From Streptomyces sp. VRA16 Mangrove soil (lineage in GTDB: Bacteria > Actinomycetota > Actinomycetes > Streptomycetales > Streptomycetaceae): a DNA stretch of 64,000 bases. Of the stretch, positions 37,022-45,221 are shown piece by piece. Positions within the stretch are counted from its first letter, which is position 1, and each line of letters begins with the position of its first letter. The DNA lies in contig NZ_JAFVLN010000012.1 in NCBI RefSeq assembly GCF_017377775.1, positions 186,001 to 250,000 of the forward strand. The letters are read 5' to 3'. Below the pieces are notes generated by a model. That model saw only the letters and a program-made list of their open reading frames with translations, was not told where the DNA came from and searched no databases. The position numbers were made by a program, and so were the translations under genes.

Positions 37022-37747
37022 ATGAGCAGCGCCGACCCAGCCGATGCACCTGTTCTCGCCGCGCGTGGCCCTCTCGTCTTCCAGCCGGTCAAGCGGCGAC
37101 GGTGCGGGGTGTGCCGTCGCGGGCCGCTCGGGCTGCTGGTCCTGGAGGCGGGGCGGCCGCGCTGTCTGGACTGTGCGGACCTGGGGCACCTGGTGTTTCT
37201 GCCGCGCGGCGACACCGCGCTGACGCGGCGGGCACGGGAGGAGAGCGGGCTCTCCGCGGTCGTGGTGCGGTTCCACCGGCGGCGCGGGCGGTACGAGCGG
37301 CAGGGCGTGCTCGTCGAGGAGGACGCGCTGACGCGGGCCGAGGCGCGGTGTCTGGCGGACGCGGAGGCACGGGCGCGGCGGCGGGCGCGGGACGCCGCGC
37401 GGCGGGCGGTGGAGGATGTGCGGTTCACGGCGGCGTTCGCGGCGGAGATCCGGCGGCTGTTCCCAGGGTGTCCGGAGGAACGGGCCGCGGCCATCGCCGG
37501 GCACGCCGGGCTGCGCGGGAGCGGCCGGGTGGGGCGGAGCGCGGCGGGCCGGGCGCTGTCGCGGGGCGCGGTGACGGCGGCGGTGCGCGCCGCGGTGCGG
37601 CACGTGGACACGCCGTACGACCGGTTGCTGATGGAGGGAGTACCGCGGAACGAGGCGCGGGCACGGGTGACAGGGGCGGTGCAGGCAGTTCTTGAACACT
37701 GGGCGACGGACTTGAACACTGGGCGACGGAAGGGAGGGGGCACGTGA
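37022..37747 (+). CDS. DUF2293 protein with an altered C-terminus
   Basis: 241 residues, DUF2293 family, function unknown. A four-Cys knuckle (CGVCRRG...CLDCADLGH) near residues 28-50 suggests zinc binding and nucleic-acid contact; an Arg/Ala-rich helix and the DUF2293 core (FTAAFAAEIRRLFPGCPEERAAAIAGHA ... TPYDRLLMEGVPRNEARARV) follow. At the 3' end a perfect 20-bp tandem duplication shifts the frame, so the last dozen residues differ from what a single copy would give. Divergent from the uridine-kinase-like gene by 56 bp. Confidence 0.8.
   Translation: MSSADPADAPVLAARGPLVFQPVKRRRCGVCRRGPLGLLVLEAGRPRCLDCADLGHLVFLPRGDTALTRRAREESGLSAVVVRFHRRRGRYERQGVLVEEDALTRAEARCLADAEARARRRARDAARRAVEDVRFTAAFAAEIRRLFPGCPEERAAAIAGHAGLRGSGRVGRSAAGRALSRGAVTAAVRAAVRHVDTPYDRLLMEGVPRNEARARVTGAVQAVLEHWATDLNTGRRKGGGT
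37691..37730 (+). repeat. Perfect 20-bp tandem duplication at a gene end
   Basis: CTTGAACACTGGGCGACGGA occurs at 37691-37710 and again at 37711-37730 without a mismatch. Because 20 is not divisible by three, the second copy is read in another phase. Confidence 0.97.
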
Positions 37748-38158
37748 TCGACCGAGCGGCAGCCGACTGAGCCCCGGCCGACTCACCGACGCGGGGGGCA
37801 CCGACAGTCGGCTGAAGAACAGCCGGCTCACCGATGCCGGCTCACCGATGCCGGGTCACCCCGCAGCCAGGTCACCCGGCAGCCGGCTGAACAACAGCCG
37901 ACCGAACACCAACCCCGCCGAGCACCTCCGCCCTACCGCGCACCTTTACCCCACCGAACACCAACCCCACCAAACACCCCTGCCCCACCGAACACCTCGG
38001 CTCCGCTGAGCAATAGGAAGCGCGGGGGGCGCGGGGGCGCCGGTCGAGCGTGTTCCGGTATGCGGAATTTATGTGCACAGAGGACGGAAACCCCTCCCTT
38101 CATGTGCACATCTACGGCATGATCCCTTCACATAGCGCGGGGGCGGACCGAGGGGGTC
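37748..38158. other. 411-bp non-coding spacer with simple repeats
   Basis: Contains two copies of CCGGCTCACCGATGCCGG-like sequence, paired CAGCCGGCTGAA blocks, and three copies of CCACCGAACACC in a strongly C-rich tract; the right 100 bp are less G+C rich and hold two TGTGCACA palindromes before the DUF1772 gene. No plausible coding frame. Confidence 0.6.
38071..38110 (+). promoter_or_regulatory. Twin palindromic sites upstream of the DUF1772 gene
   Basis: ATGTGCACA at 38071-38079 and 38102-38110. Each contains the palindrome TGTGCACA, the two are 31 bp apart (about three helical turns), and the second ends 48 bp before the ATG in a locally A/T-richer segment. Probable operator pair for an unknown regulator. 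Confidence 0.45.
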
Positions 38159-38647
38159 ATGATGATCGAGGGACCGTACTTTGCTCTGGTCGTGCTCGGG
38201 GCATTGTGGTGCGGGGTCGCGGCCGGAGTGTTCGTGGCGTTCTCCACCTTCGTGATGCGCGGACTCGGCGCGCTGCCCGCCGCTAGCGGGATCGCCGCGA
38301 TGAACTCGATCAATGTCGCCGCCGTCACCCCCGCTTTCATGGTCGTGTTCCTCGGTGCGGCCGTGGTGTGCGCGGTGATCGCCGTCGTGACGTTCGTGCT
38401 CTGGCCGGACCAGGGGACCATCGAGTTGCTGCTGGGGTGTGCGCTGTATCTGGCGGGTTCGTTCGGGGTGACGGTCCTGGCGAACATTCCGCGCAACGAG
38501 GCGCTCGCCAGGCTGGCCGGTGACGAGGAGTCCGAGCGCAGTGCCACGCAATGGAACCGGTATCTGAGCGAGTGGGTCGTCTGGAACCACATTCGGGGCG
38601 GCGCCGCCATCGCCGCGTCGGCGTCGTTCGTGCTTGCGCTGACCTGA
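38159..38647 (+). CDS. DUF1772 (anthrone oxygenase-like) membrane protein
   Basis: 162 residues, four spans. The DUF1772 pattern is seen in VFVAFSTFVMRGLGALPAASGIAAMNSINVAAVTPAFMVVFLG, NIPRNEALARL and WNHIRGGAAIAAS (conserved N, W and R). Some fungal relatives oxidise anthrones in polyketide pathways; bacterial members are mostly uncharacterised, so no activity is claimed. ATG 38159 or 38162 may be used. It precedes gltD by 130 bp with a terminator-like hairpin between. Confidence 0.8.
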   Translation: MMIEGPYFALVVLGALWCGVAAGVFVAFSTFVMRGLGALPAASGIAAMNSINVAAVTPAFMVVFLGAAVVCAVIAVVTFVLWPDQGTIELLLGCALYLAGSFGVTVLANIPRNEALARLAGDEESERSATQWNRYLSEWVVWNHIRGGAAIAASASFVLALT

Positions 38648-38671
38648 GCCCCGCCCAGAGCCCTGACCTGA

Positions 38672-38703
38672 GCCCCGCCCCGCGCCCTGACCTGAGGCGG
38701 GGC
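38672..38703 (+). terminator. Hairpin after the DUF1772 gene, built on a repeat
   Basis: GCCCCGCC (38672-38679) pairs with GGCGGGGC (38696-38703) across a 16-nt loop. The left arm lies in the second of two 24-bp direct repeats (GCCCCGCC...GCCCTGACCTGA) that follow the stop codon. Confidence 0.5.
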
Positions 38704-38777
38704 ACTCCGGACCGACGTATCGTGACGAAAGGTGGACCAACGGCAAGGGCTCACGCGCGCACGACAGGGAGACGGCC

Positions 38778-40271
38778 ATGGCCGACCCCAAAGGCTTTCT
38801 CACCACGCCGCGGCAGGAGGCACCGCGCCGCCCCGTGGAGGAGCGGGCGCGCGACTGGGACGAGGTGTACGTCCCTGGTGGGCTGCTGCCGATCGTCGGC
38901 GCGCAGGCCGACCGTTGCATGGATTGCGGGGTCCCGTTCTGCCACGAGTCCTGCCCGCTGGGGAATCTGATCCCGGAGTGGAACGACCTCGTCGCGCGGG
39001 ACGACTGGCGGGCCGCGAGCGAGCGGCTGCACGCCACGAACAACTTCCCCGAGTTCACCGGGCGGCTGTGCCCCGCGCCGTGCGAGGCGGGCTGTGTCCT
39101 CGCCATCAACAGTCCCGCGGTGACCATCAAGAACGTCGAGGTCGCCATCGCCGACCGGGCCTGGGAGGACGGTCTCGTCACCGCCCGGCCCGCGGAGCGG
39201 CACAGCGGGCTGACGGTGGCCGTCGTCGGCTCCGGGCCCGCCGGGCTCGCGGCGGCGCAGCAGTTGACGCGGGCCGGCCACACCGTCGCCGTGTACGAGC
39301 GGGACGACCGGGCGGGCGGCCTGCTGCGCTACGGCATCCCGTCCTTCAAGATGGAGAAGGTCCAACTGGAGCGGAGATTGCGGCAGTTGACGGACGAGGG
39401 GGTGCGGTTGCGGACGTCCGTGGAGGTCGGACGGGACATCAGCGCCGACCGGTTGCGCGGACGGTACGACGCCGTGGTCGTCGCCACCGGTGCGACCGCC
39501 TGGCGCGAACTCCAAGTCCCCGGACTGGAGTTGACCGGCATTCACCAGGCGATGGAGTACCTGCCGCTCGCCAATCGGGTCGTCGAGGGCGACCTGGCCG
39601 TGTCGCCGCTCAGTGCGGCCGGGAAGCACGTCGTCATCGTCGGCGGCGGTGACACCGGCGCCGACTGTCTGGGCACGGCGGTGCGCGAACAGGCTGCTTC
39701 CGTCACGCAGTTGGACATCTACGCCATGCCCGGCGCCGCACGCGACGAGGAGACGGAGCCCTGGCCGACGTATCCGAAGCTGTACCGGATGTCGGCCGCG
39801 CACGAGGAGGCCGGTGATCTGCGGACGGCTCCGGCGGCGGACGCGGACGCCCGGCTCTTCGCGGCGTCGACGCTCCGCTTCAGTGGGGACGCCCACGGGC
39901 ACGTACGGGCGCTGCACCTGATCGAGGTGGACGCGGGGCGCAGGCCGCGGGCCGGGACGGAGCGCACGCTCCCCGCCGATCTGGTCCTGATCGCGCTCGG
40001 GTTCCACGGCCCGGAGCTTCAACCCGGCGGGTTCGTGGACCAGTTGGGGCTGAAGGCGGCGGACGGGCGGGGCGGGATCGCGCGGGACGCCGGGTTCGCC
40101 ACCGAGGTGCCGGGCGTGTTCGTCGCCGGGGACGCCGGGCGCGGCCAGTCACTCGTGGTGTGGGCGATCGCGGAGGGCCGGGCGGCCGCCGCGGCGGTCG
40201 ACCGGTGGCTGACGGGGGCGACCCGGCTGCCGACGCCGATCGGGGCGCACGACCGGCCCATGACGGTCTGA
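38778..40271 (+). CDS. gltD: Glutamate synthase, small subunit-type oxidoreductase
   Basis: 497 residues, full length. N-terminal [4Fe-4S] cysteines in CMDCGVPFCHESCPLGNLIPEWNDLV and CPAPCEAGCVLAINSPAV; FAD site VVGSGPAGLAAAQQL with VYERDDRAGGLLRYGIPSFKM; NADPH site VIVGGGDTGADCLGTAVR; and the FAD end GVFVAGDAGRGQSLVVWAIAEGRAAA. It passes electrons from NADPH to the large subunit GltB, but no gltB is near. It may supply a distant GltB or another acceptor, as related GltD-like proteins do. The C-terminus ends shortly after the FAD motif. Confidence 0.95.
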   Translation: MADPKGFLTTPRQEAPRRPVEERARDWDEVYVPGGLLPIVGAQADRCMDCGVPFCHESCPLGNLIPEWNDLVARDDWRAASERLHATNNFPEFTGRLCPAPCEAGCVLAINSPAVTIKNVEVAIADRAWEDGLVTARPAERHSGLTVAVVGSGPAGLAAAQQLTRAGHTVAVYERDDRAGGLLRYGIPSFKMEKVQLERRLRQLTDEGVRLRTSVEVGRDISADRLRGRYDAVVVATGATAWRELQVPGLELTGIHQAMEYLPLANRVVEGDLAVSPLSAAGKHVVIVGGGDTGADCLGTAVREQAASVTQLDIYAMPGAARDEETEPWPTYPKLYRMSAAHEEAGDLRTAPAADADARLFAASTLRFSGDAHGHVRALHLIEVDAGRRPRAGTERTLPADLVLIALGFHGPELQPGGFVDQLGLKAADGRGGIARDAGFATEVPGVFVAGDAGRGQSLVVWAIAEGRAAAAAVDRWLTGATRLPTPIGAHDRPMTV

Positions 40272-40322
40272 CCGGGCGCCGGGGCCGCGGCCCGGGGTGT
40301 GACCGTCGTAGGGTGCGACCTC

Positions 40323-41852
40323 ATGGCGGAATCGTGGGTCAATGCGGCGGAGCGGATCGGGGTCGATCTGCATCTGGAGCTGTCCGGTTCGGGGAGCCGG
40401 CGGGGTGCGCTGACCGCCGCGCTGCGGGAGGCCGTGCGGTCCGGGCGGCTCGCGCCGGGCACGCGGCTGCCGCCGTACCGTGCGCTCGCCGCCGATCTGG
40501 GCGTCGCCCGCAACACCGTCGCGGACGCCTACGCCGAGCTCGTCGCAGAGGGCTGGCTCACCGCGCGCCAGGGGTCGGGGACGCGGGTCGCGGAGCGGGC
40601 CGGGCCGCCGCCGGCCGGGGCGCGCCGCAGGACACCCGAGGCCGCGCCGGTACCTCGTCGCAGGCACGAGCACGAGCTGCGGCAGGGATCGCCGGACGCG
40701 TCGGCGTTCCCGCGGGCCGCGTGGGCGGCGGCGTACCGGCGCGCCCTGAACGCGGCGCCCGCCGCCGCCTTCGGCCCCGGTGACCCTCAGGGACGTATCG
40801 AACTGCGCACCGCGCTCGCCGAGTACCTGGCGCGCTCGCGCGGGGTGCGCACAGATCCCGGGCGGATCGTGATCTGCGCGGGGTTCGCGCACGCGCTGCG
40901 CCTGCTCTGCGACCAGCACCACGGGAGCAGGGTGCTGCGCGGGCCGCTCGCCGTGGAGGCGTACGGGCTCCCGTTCCACCGGGGGCTGCTGGCCGGGTCC
41001 GGGGTGCGGACGGTGCCGCTGCCGGTCGACGAACACGGGGCGCGCGTGGCGGAGTTGGAGGCGCTCGGCAACGGCGTGCGCGGGGTGCTGCTCACGCCCG
41101 CGCACCAGTTCCCGACGGGCGGTCCGCTGCACCACGACCGGCGGGCCGCGGTGGTCGACTGGGCGCGGCGGCGCGGCGGGCTCGTGGTGGAGGACGACTA
41201 CGACGGGGAGTTCCGCTACGACCGCAAGCCCGTCGGGGCCGTGCAGGGACTCGATCCGGAGCGCGTCGTGTACGTGGGTTCGGTGAGCAAGAGCCTCTCC
41301 CCCGCGCTGCGCCTGGGGTGGATGGTGCTGCCGGGCCATCTGGTGCGGGACGCGCTGGCGACGAAGGGCGAACGGGAGGGGTGGTCGAGCGCGCTCGACC
41401 AGCTGGCGCTCGCCGAGTTCCTGTCGTCCGGGGCGTACGACCGTCATGTGCGGCGGATGCGGCAGCGGTACCGGTCGCGCCGGGACCTGCTGGTGACGGC
41501 GCTCGCCGAGCGGGCGCCGTGGGTCGAGGTCAGCGGAGTCGCGGCCGGGCTGCACGCCGTGGTGCGGCTGCCCTCCGGGCGGGAGCCGGAGGTGGTCGCC
41601 GCGGCGCGGGCCCAAGGGATCGCGATCGACGGGCTCGCCGATTTCCGGCATCCGGGGTTCCCGCCCTCCGCCGAGGAGGATCGCGCGGAGGAGAGGCAGG
41701 ACGGCGACGGGCTGGTCGTCGGCTACGCGGCAGCGCCCGAGCGTGCGTACGGGGCCGCGGTCGAGGCGTTGTGCGGGGTGCTGGCGCGGGACCGCTCAGC
41801 GAGTCCGAGCGGTCCGAGCGGCCCCGGCGGAGTCAAGGAGAACGCGGGGTAG
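40323..41852 (+). CDS. MocR-type (GntR/aminotransferase fusion) transcriptional regulator
   Basis: 509 residues. An N-terminal GntR helix-turn-helix (LPPYRALAADLGVARNTVADAYAELVAEGWLTARQGSGTRVAE) is joined to a class I aminotransferase-fold domain that binds PLP; the Schiff-base Lys is in GSVSKSLSPALR. MocR proteins such as PdxR and GabR sense PLP or an amino compound; PdxR-like is likely but no pdxS/pdxT genes are near. ATG 40323 is chosen at the start of the conserved domain. The last residues (SPSGPSGPGGVKENAG) come from a tandem duplication that spans the stop codon. Confidence 0.9.
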   Translation: MAESWVNAAERIGVDLHLELSGSGSRRGALTAALREAVRSGRLAPGTRLPPYRALAADLGVARNTVADAYAELVAEGWLTARQGSGTRVAERAGPPPAGARRRTPEAAPVPRRRHEHELRQGSPDASAFPRAAWAAAYRRALNAAPAAAFGPGDPQGRIELRTALAEYLARSRGVRTDPGRIVICAGFAHALRLLCDQHHGSRVLRGPLAVEAYGLPFHRGLLAGSGVRTVPLPVDEHGARVAELEALGNGVRGVLLTPAHQFPTGGPLHHDRRAAVVDWARRRGGLVVEDDYDGEFRYDRKPVGAVQGLDPERVVYVGSVSKSLSPALRLGWMVLPGHLVRDALATKGEREGWSSALDQLALAEFLSSGAYDRHVRRMRQRYRSRRDLLVTALAERAPWVEVSGVAAGLHAVVRLPSGREPEVVAAARAQGIAIDGLADFRHPGFPPSAEEDRAEERQDGDGLVVGYAAAPERAYGAAVEALCGVLARDRSASPSGPSGPGGVKENAG

Positions 41853-41904
41853 CGAGCCCGAGCGGCCCGAGCGACCCCGGCGGAGTCAAGGAGAACGCCG
41901 GGTG
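41799..41904 (+). repeat. 53-bp tandem duplication across the MocR-type stop codon
   Basis: Copy 1 about 41799-41851 and copy 2 about 41852-41904 share the block GGCGGAGTCAAGGAGAACGC and differ at five to six positions. Copy 1 ends the gene; copy 2 is non-coding. Confidence 0.9.
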
Positions 41905-42232
41905 AGGAAGCCGGGCACAAGCCCGTGGGCACGGCCCTCCGCAAACACCCCACACCTCGAAGCCCGCGCCCTAAAGCCCGCACCCCGAAACCCACACCTC
42001 GAAGCCCGCACCCCCGAAGCCCGCACCCCGAAGCGCACACCTCGAAGCCCGCGCGCCGAAGCCCACATTCCATAACCGCACGCCGAAGCCCACACCTCGA
42101 AGCCCGCCCCCCGAAACCCGCGCCTCGCAAAGGGCACCTAGAAGACCGTCGCCCCCGAAAGCCGCACCCCGTGAACCGCACCCCGAACACCGCGCCCGAA
42201 CACCGCGCCCGAAAACCGTCCCTGAGGAACGG
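41853..42232. other. 380-bp non-coding spacer with degenerate ~15-bp repeats
   Basis: From about 41950 to 42200 the plus strand is a degenerate array of CGAAGCCCGCACC-type units (CGAAGCCC occurs at least eight times). On the minus strand it reads as a G/R/L-rich peptide with fivefold periodicity, but with no ribosome site, no relatives recognised, and interruptions in unit length. It lies between the converging MocR-type and DUF397 genes. Confidence 0.7.
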
Positions 42233-42505
42233 TCAGGACAGCAGAAAGTCCGCCACCCCCGCCTTGGCCCCCTCGATGAAGGCGGAGATCTCGCCGGGCG
42301 TGTAGATCAGCGCCGGGCCGTCCGGGTCCGAGGACTGGCGGACGGCGACGCGTCCGTCGGCCAGCTTCATCGCTTCGAGGCAGTTGCCCCCGTTACCGCC
42401 GCTCCAGGGCTTGTGCCAGCCTTCGGTGCCGAGTTCGCGCGCGGGCATGCCGTTGTAGACGGGTTCGCCGTCGACGCCTCGTATTCGGTCCCTGATCTGG
42501 TCCAT
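42233..42505 (-). CDS. DUF397 protein
   Basis: 90 residues. DUF397 core: WHKPWSGGNGGNCLEAMKLADGRVAVRQSSDPDGPALIYTPGEISAFIEGAK. Such small proteins almost always sit beside a WhiJ-like XRE regulator and may act as its partner or antagonist. The ATG directly follows the TGA of that regulator (TGAATG), so the two are translated together. Confidence 0.93.
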   Translation of the reverse strand: MDQIRDRIRGVDGEPVYNGMPARELGTEGWHKPWSGGNGGNCLEAMKLADGRVAVRQSSDPDGPALIYTPGEISAFIEGAKAGVADFLLS

Positions 42506-43375
42506 TCACAGCTCCTTGCGGAGATCGCGGAGGATCTCCTTTGTGCGTTGTGCGGTCGCGGCGTGTGCCGCCATGCGGTCCATGACTTCGAGGTGGGTGG
42601 CCACCTCGGGGCGCGCGTCGAGATAGACGGCGCCGGTCAGGTACTCGCTGTAGACCATGTCGGGCAGTTCCGGCACGGCGAAGCGGAACAGCACGAAAGG
42701 CCCGTACGTGCCCGGGTGTGGCCCGGACGCGAACTGGGCGACCTGGAGCGTCACGTTCGGGAGCGCCATCGCGTCGAGCAACCGGTCGATCTGCCCGCGC
42801 ATCACGTCGGCGTCGCCGACGGGCCGGCGCAGCGCGGTCTCGTCCATGACCACCCACAGCCGCGGCGCGTTCTCGCGGGTGAGCAGTTCCTGGCGCTGCA
42901 TGCGCAGGGCGACGTGCCGTTCGACGCGGTCCGGGTCGTCGACCAGGGAGCGGCCGATGGCCCCCGATCTGAGCACCCCGCGCGCGTACTCCTCGGTCTG
43001 CAGCAGTCCGGGCACGAAGTGCGGCTCGTACGACCGGATGAGCGAGGCGGCGCCCTCCAGGCTCACGTACATCGAGAACCAGCCGGGCAGGATGTCGTGG
43101 AAGCGCTGCCACCATCCCGGCCTGTTCGCGTCCTCCGCGAGGCGCACGAACGCGTCGGCCTCGGCCTCGGTCACGCCGTAGGACTTCAGGAGCATCTGCA
43201 GGTACGGGATCTTGAGCGCGACCTCCGCGGTCTCCATGCGGCGAACGGTCGCGGCGGTTACACGGAGTACTTTCGCGGCGTCCTCGCGCTTGAGTCCGGC
43301 GCTCTCGCGCAGGTCCTGCAGACGCCGGCCGAGAACGACCTGGCCGACCGTCGGCGCGGACCGCGGTTCACTCAC
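42506..43375 (-). CDS. WhiJ-like XRE regulator (DUF5753)
   Basis: 289 residues. N-terminal helix-turn-helix (GRRLQDLRESAGLKREDAAKVLRVTAATVRRMETAEVALKIPYLQMLLKSYGV) and the C-terminal DUF5753 domain (IRSYEPHFVPGLLQTEEYARGVLR ... PLGT-type GPFVLFRF, LPDMVYSEYLTGAVYLD). GGGAGGG lies 7 nt before the GTG. With the downstream DUF397 gene and the divergent ATPase-fold gene it forms the three-gene module that Streptomyces carries in dozens of copies and that, at whiJ and related loci, affects sporulation and antibiotic production. Confidence 0.94.
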   Translation of the reverse strand: MSEPRSAPTVGQVVLGRRLQDLRESAGLKREDAAKVLRVTAATVRRMETAEVALKIPYLQMLLKSYGVTEAEADAFVRLAEDANRPGWWQRFHDILPGWFSMYVSLEGAASLIRSYEPHFVPGLLQTEEYARGVLRSGAIGRSLVDDPDRVERHVALRMQRQELLTRENAPRLWVVMDETALRRPVGDADVMRGQIDRLLDAMALPNVTLQVAQFASGPHPGTYGPFVLFRFAVPELPDMVYSEYLTGAVYLDARPEVATHLEVMDRMAAHAATAQRTKEILRDLRKEL

Positions 43376-43663
43376 GCCGCTTCCCTCCCAGCAGTCCGAC
43401 CCGGTCCGGCGTGTCGCCCGACCCGTTGTCGTTCCTTGTCCTCGTGTCCGAAACGCAGCCGTGCCCGGACCCGTACAACCGCGAGAGAAGGCCGACAACC
43501 GGCCATTTTGCGGCCTGACATCGGCTGGGTGTCCCGCGGAGCGCGTCCCGGAGCCGCCGTGCGGCGGGCTGTTGCGAGCAGTCTGCCATGCCTGTTCAGA
43601 ACGGCATACTGCACTCTGCACTTTTCAGAGTGGCTCTTGCCAAGTGTTCACGACGGGGCGATA

Positions 43664-44239
43664 GTGGCAAGCGTGATTCCGTCCGCGCCTTTAGGAACAG
43701 AAGCCGGCGAGGCTACGCTCGGTGACCGTTTGGGCACGTCGCCCATCTCTCCGGTCCGCCGCAGCAGTTTCGAACTGGCTCCCCATCCGGGCTCTGCCGC
43801 GCAGGCCCGGCGTATGACGCGTGCCCAGCTCACGGGATGGGGCGCGTGCGAGGACACCTGTGACGCGGCGGCCCTGGTCGTGTCCGAACTCGTGACGAAC
43901 GCGATCGTCCACACCGCGAGCCGCCGTATCCACTGCGAGCTGCACGACCTGCGTGACGACGGGGAGGGCGAGCGCGTGCGGATAGCCGTGCGCGACGAGG
44001 GCTGCATCCCCGGCGACGCCCGGCCCGCCGGGCGGATCGCGCCCGAGGAGGAGCACGGCAGAGGGCTGCTTCTGGTCGCCGCGGTCTCCACCGCGTGGGG
44101 CGCCCAGGAGACCGGCCCCGGCCTGCTGGTCTGGGCGGAGCTGCCGAGAGACGCCGGAGCGCGGGCGACGGACCCCGGACCGGTGCCGGACGCGCCGCAC
44201 GGCGGGCCCGACGGCGGCGGCAGCGGCTGGGCCTGGTGA
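43664..44239 (+). CDS. HATPase_c anti-sigma-factor-like kinase
   Basis: 191 residues. GHKL ATPase fold of the RsbW/SpoIIAB type: N-box ALVVSELVTNAIVHTASR, G1-box AVRDEGCIPGD and G2-box EEEHGRGLLLVAAVSTAWG. The first 25 residues and the Gly/Pro-rich tail are not conserved. GTG at 43664 chosen; GTG 43673 is also possible. Divergent from the WhiJ-like regulator with 288 bp between starts. These proteins probably bind a small regulator rather than a sigma factor, but the partner is unknown. Confidence 0.9.
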   Translation: MASVIPSAPLGTEAGEATLGDRLGTSPISPVRRSSFELAPHPGSAAQARRMTRAQLTGWGACEDTCDAAALVVSELVTNAIVHTASRRIHCELHDLRDDGEGERVRIAVRDEGCIPGDARPAGRIAPEEEHGRGLLLVAAVSTAWGAQETGPGLLVWAELPRDAGARATDPGPVPDAPHGGPDGGGSGWAW

Positions 44240-44407
44240 GGCACGGCCCGAACCCCCCGCACCCGGGGACGGGACGGGACAGATGACGGGACGGACAAGG
44301 GCAGGGCGGGCCAGGGCAGGGCCGCGGAGTTCTACCGGTGGGATCGACGAGCGGGATCGACGAGCGCGCTGAGGTGCCGAGGCGCCGAGCGTGTTGAACG
44401 GGAACGG

Positions 44408-44869
44408 ATGGGCGTGGTGACGACGGGCACTTTGCGGACGCGGACGATGCAGCTGGACTCGCTGGTCGGGCTCTCCCGCAGACGACGCACCGGGCGGCCG
44501 CACCCCGCCGAACCCGTGCGTCTGACCGTGCCGGACGGCATGACCGCACCGCTGGGCTGCGACGCGGTGGCCGTGCCCGAGGGGTTCGCCCGCGCGATGA
44601 CGCGGCGGCTGCCCCGGATGGGATGTGTCTACGCGGCCGAGGGGCACTGGTGGTGGCTCGTGCCGTCGGACTCCGACGTGGCGCTCGAATGGCCGGCGCC
44701 GGCCCGCTACACGGCGGGTGCCGTGGTGCCGGACGCGGCGCGGGTGCCGGATCTCATCCACTGCCCCGACGGGGCCGTGCCCTACACCCCGCCGATCCCG
44801 CTGTATCTGGCGCTGTGCCGGGTGACCGGGACGACTCCCGCGTGGTCCCGGTCGGTCGGCACGCCGTGA
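44408..44869 (+). CDS. Streptomyces-type hypothetical protein
   Basis: 153 residues; no known domain. Globular, Pro/Ala-rich, with a Trp cluster EGHWWWLVPSDSD and a C-terminal PYTPPIPLYLALCRVTG. The composition and codon bias are those of a real gene. It resembles short proteins found next to WhiJ-like modules. Start either 44408 or ATG 44447 (QLDSLVGLSRRRR); two 13-bp direct repeats (44340-44365) lie upstream. Confidence 0.6.
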   Translation: MGVVTTGTLRTRTMQLDSLVGLSRRRRTGRPHPAEPVRLTVPDGMTAPLGCDAVAVPEGFARAMTRRLPRMGCVYAAEGHWWWLVPSDSDVALEWPAPARYTAGAVVPDAARVPDLIHCPDGAVPYTPPIPLYLALCRVTGTTPAWSRSVGTP

Positions 44870-44882
44870 CACCGGGCCCGGT

Positions 44883-45065
44883 TCACGCCACGGGCTGCGC
44901 CGCCGCCTCCCGTACGATCACGAGAAACGCGTCGGTCGCCAGGTCCATGACCACCTCGGCCTGTTGGCCTTCGAGCCGGCGCTGACGCGCGAACTCCTCT
45001 GCGGGCCAGGAGCCGCGGGGCCCGCCGGCCGGGAAACGTTGCAGTACCACTCGTGCGTTGATCAT
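44883..45065 (-). CDS. Small hypothetical protein
   Basis: 60 residues from ATG 45065 with GGGACAGG upstream: MINARVVLQRFPAGGPRGSW, then PAEEFARQRRLEGQQAEVVMDLATDAFLVIVREAAAQPVA. Pattern of charged helix followed by a hydrophobic strand. Function unknown. It converges on the preceding gene with 13 bp between stops, which supports it as real. Confidence 0.5.
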   Translation of the reverse strand: MINARVVLQRFPAGGPRGSWPAEEFARQRRLEGQQAEVVMDLATDAFLVIVREAAAQPVA

Positions 45066-45221
45066 CGTCCGTCCCTGTCCCCCGTGATCGTGCCTGAAGC
45101 TCGGGCTCCGGTTCGGTCCCGGGCCCTGTGTGAAGGAGAACGCTGACAGGGCCGCTGCGGACTCGCAACGTGACGAGAATGACACCGAGTTGAGACGAGG
45201 TCAGGTCGGTCGCGGCGGCCG

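Noticed and set aside
41723..42190. Pentapeptide-repeat-like protein on the minus strand
   Set aside because: Periodicity arises from a degenerate DNA array; the frame overlaps the MocR-type gene, the A(D/N)LXX consensus is absent and no start signal is seen.
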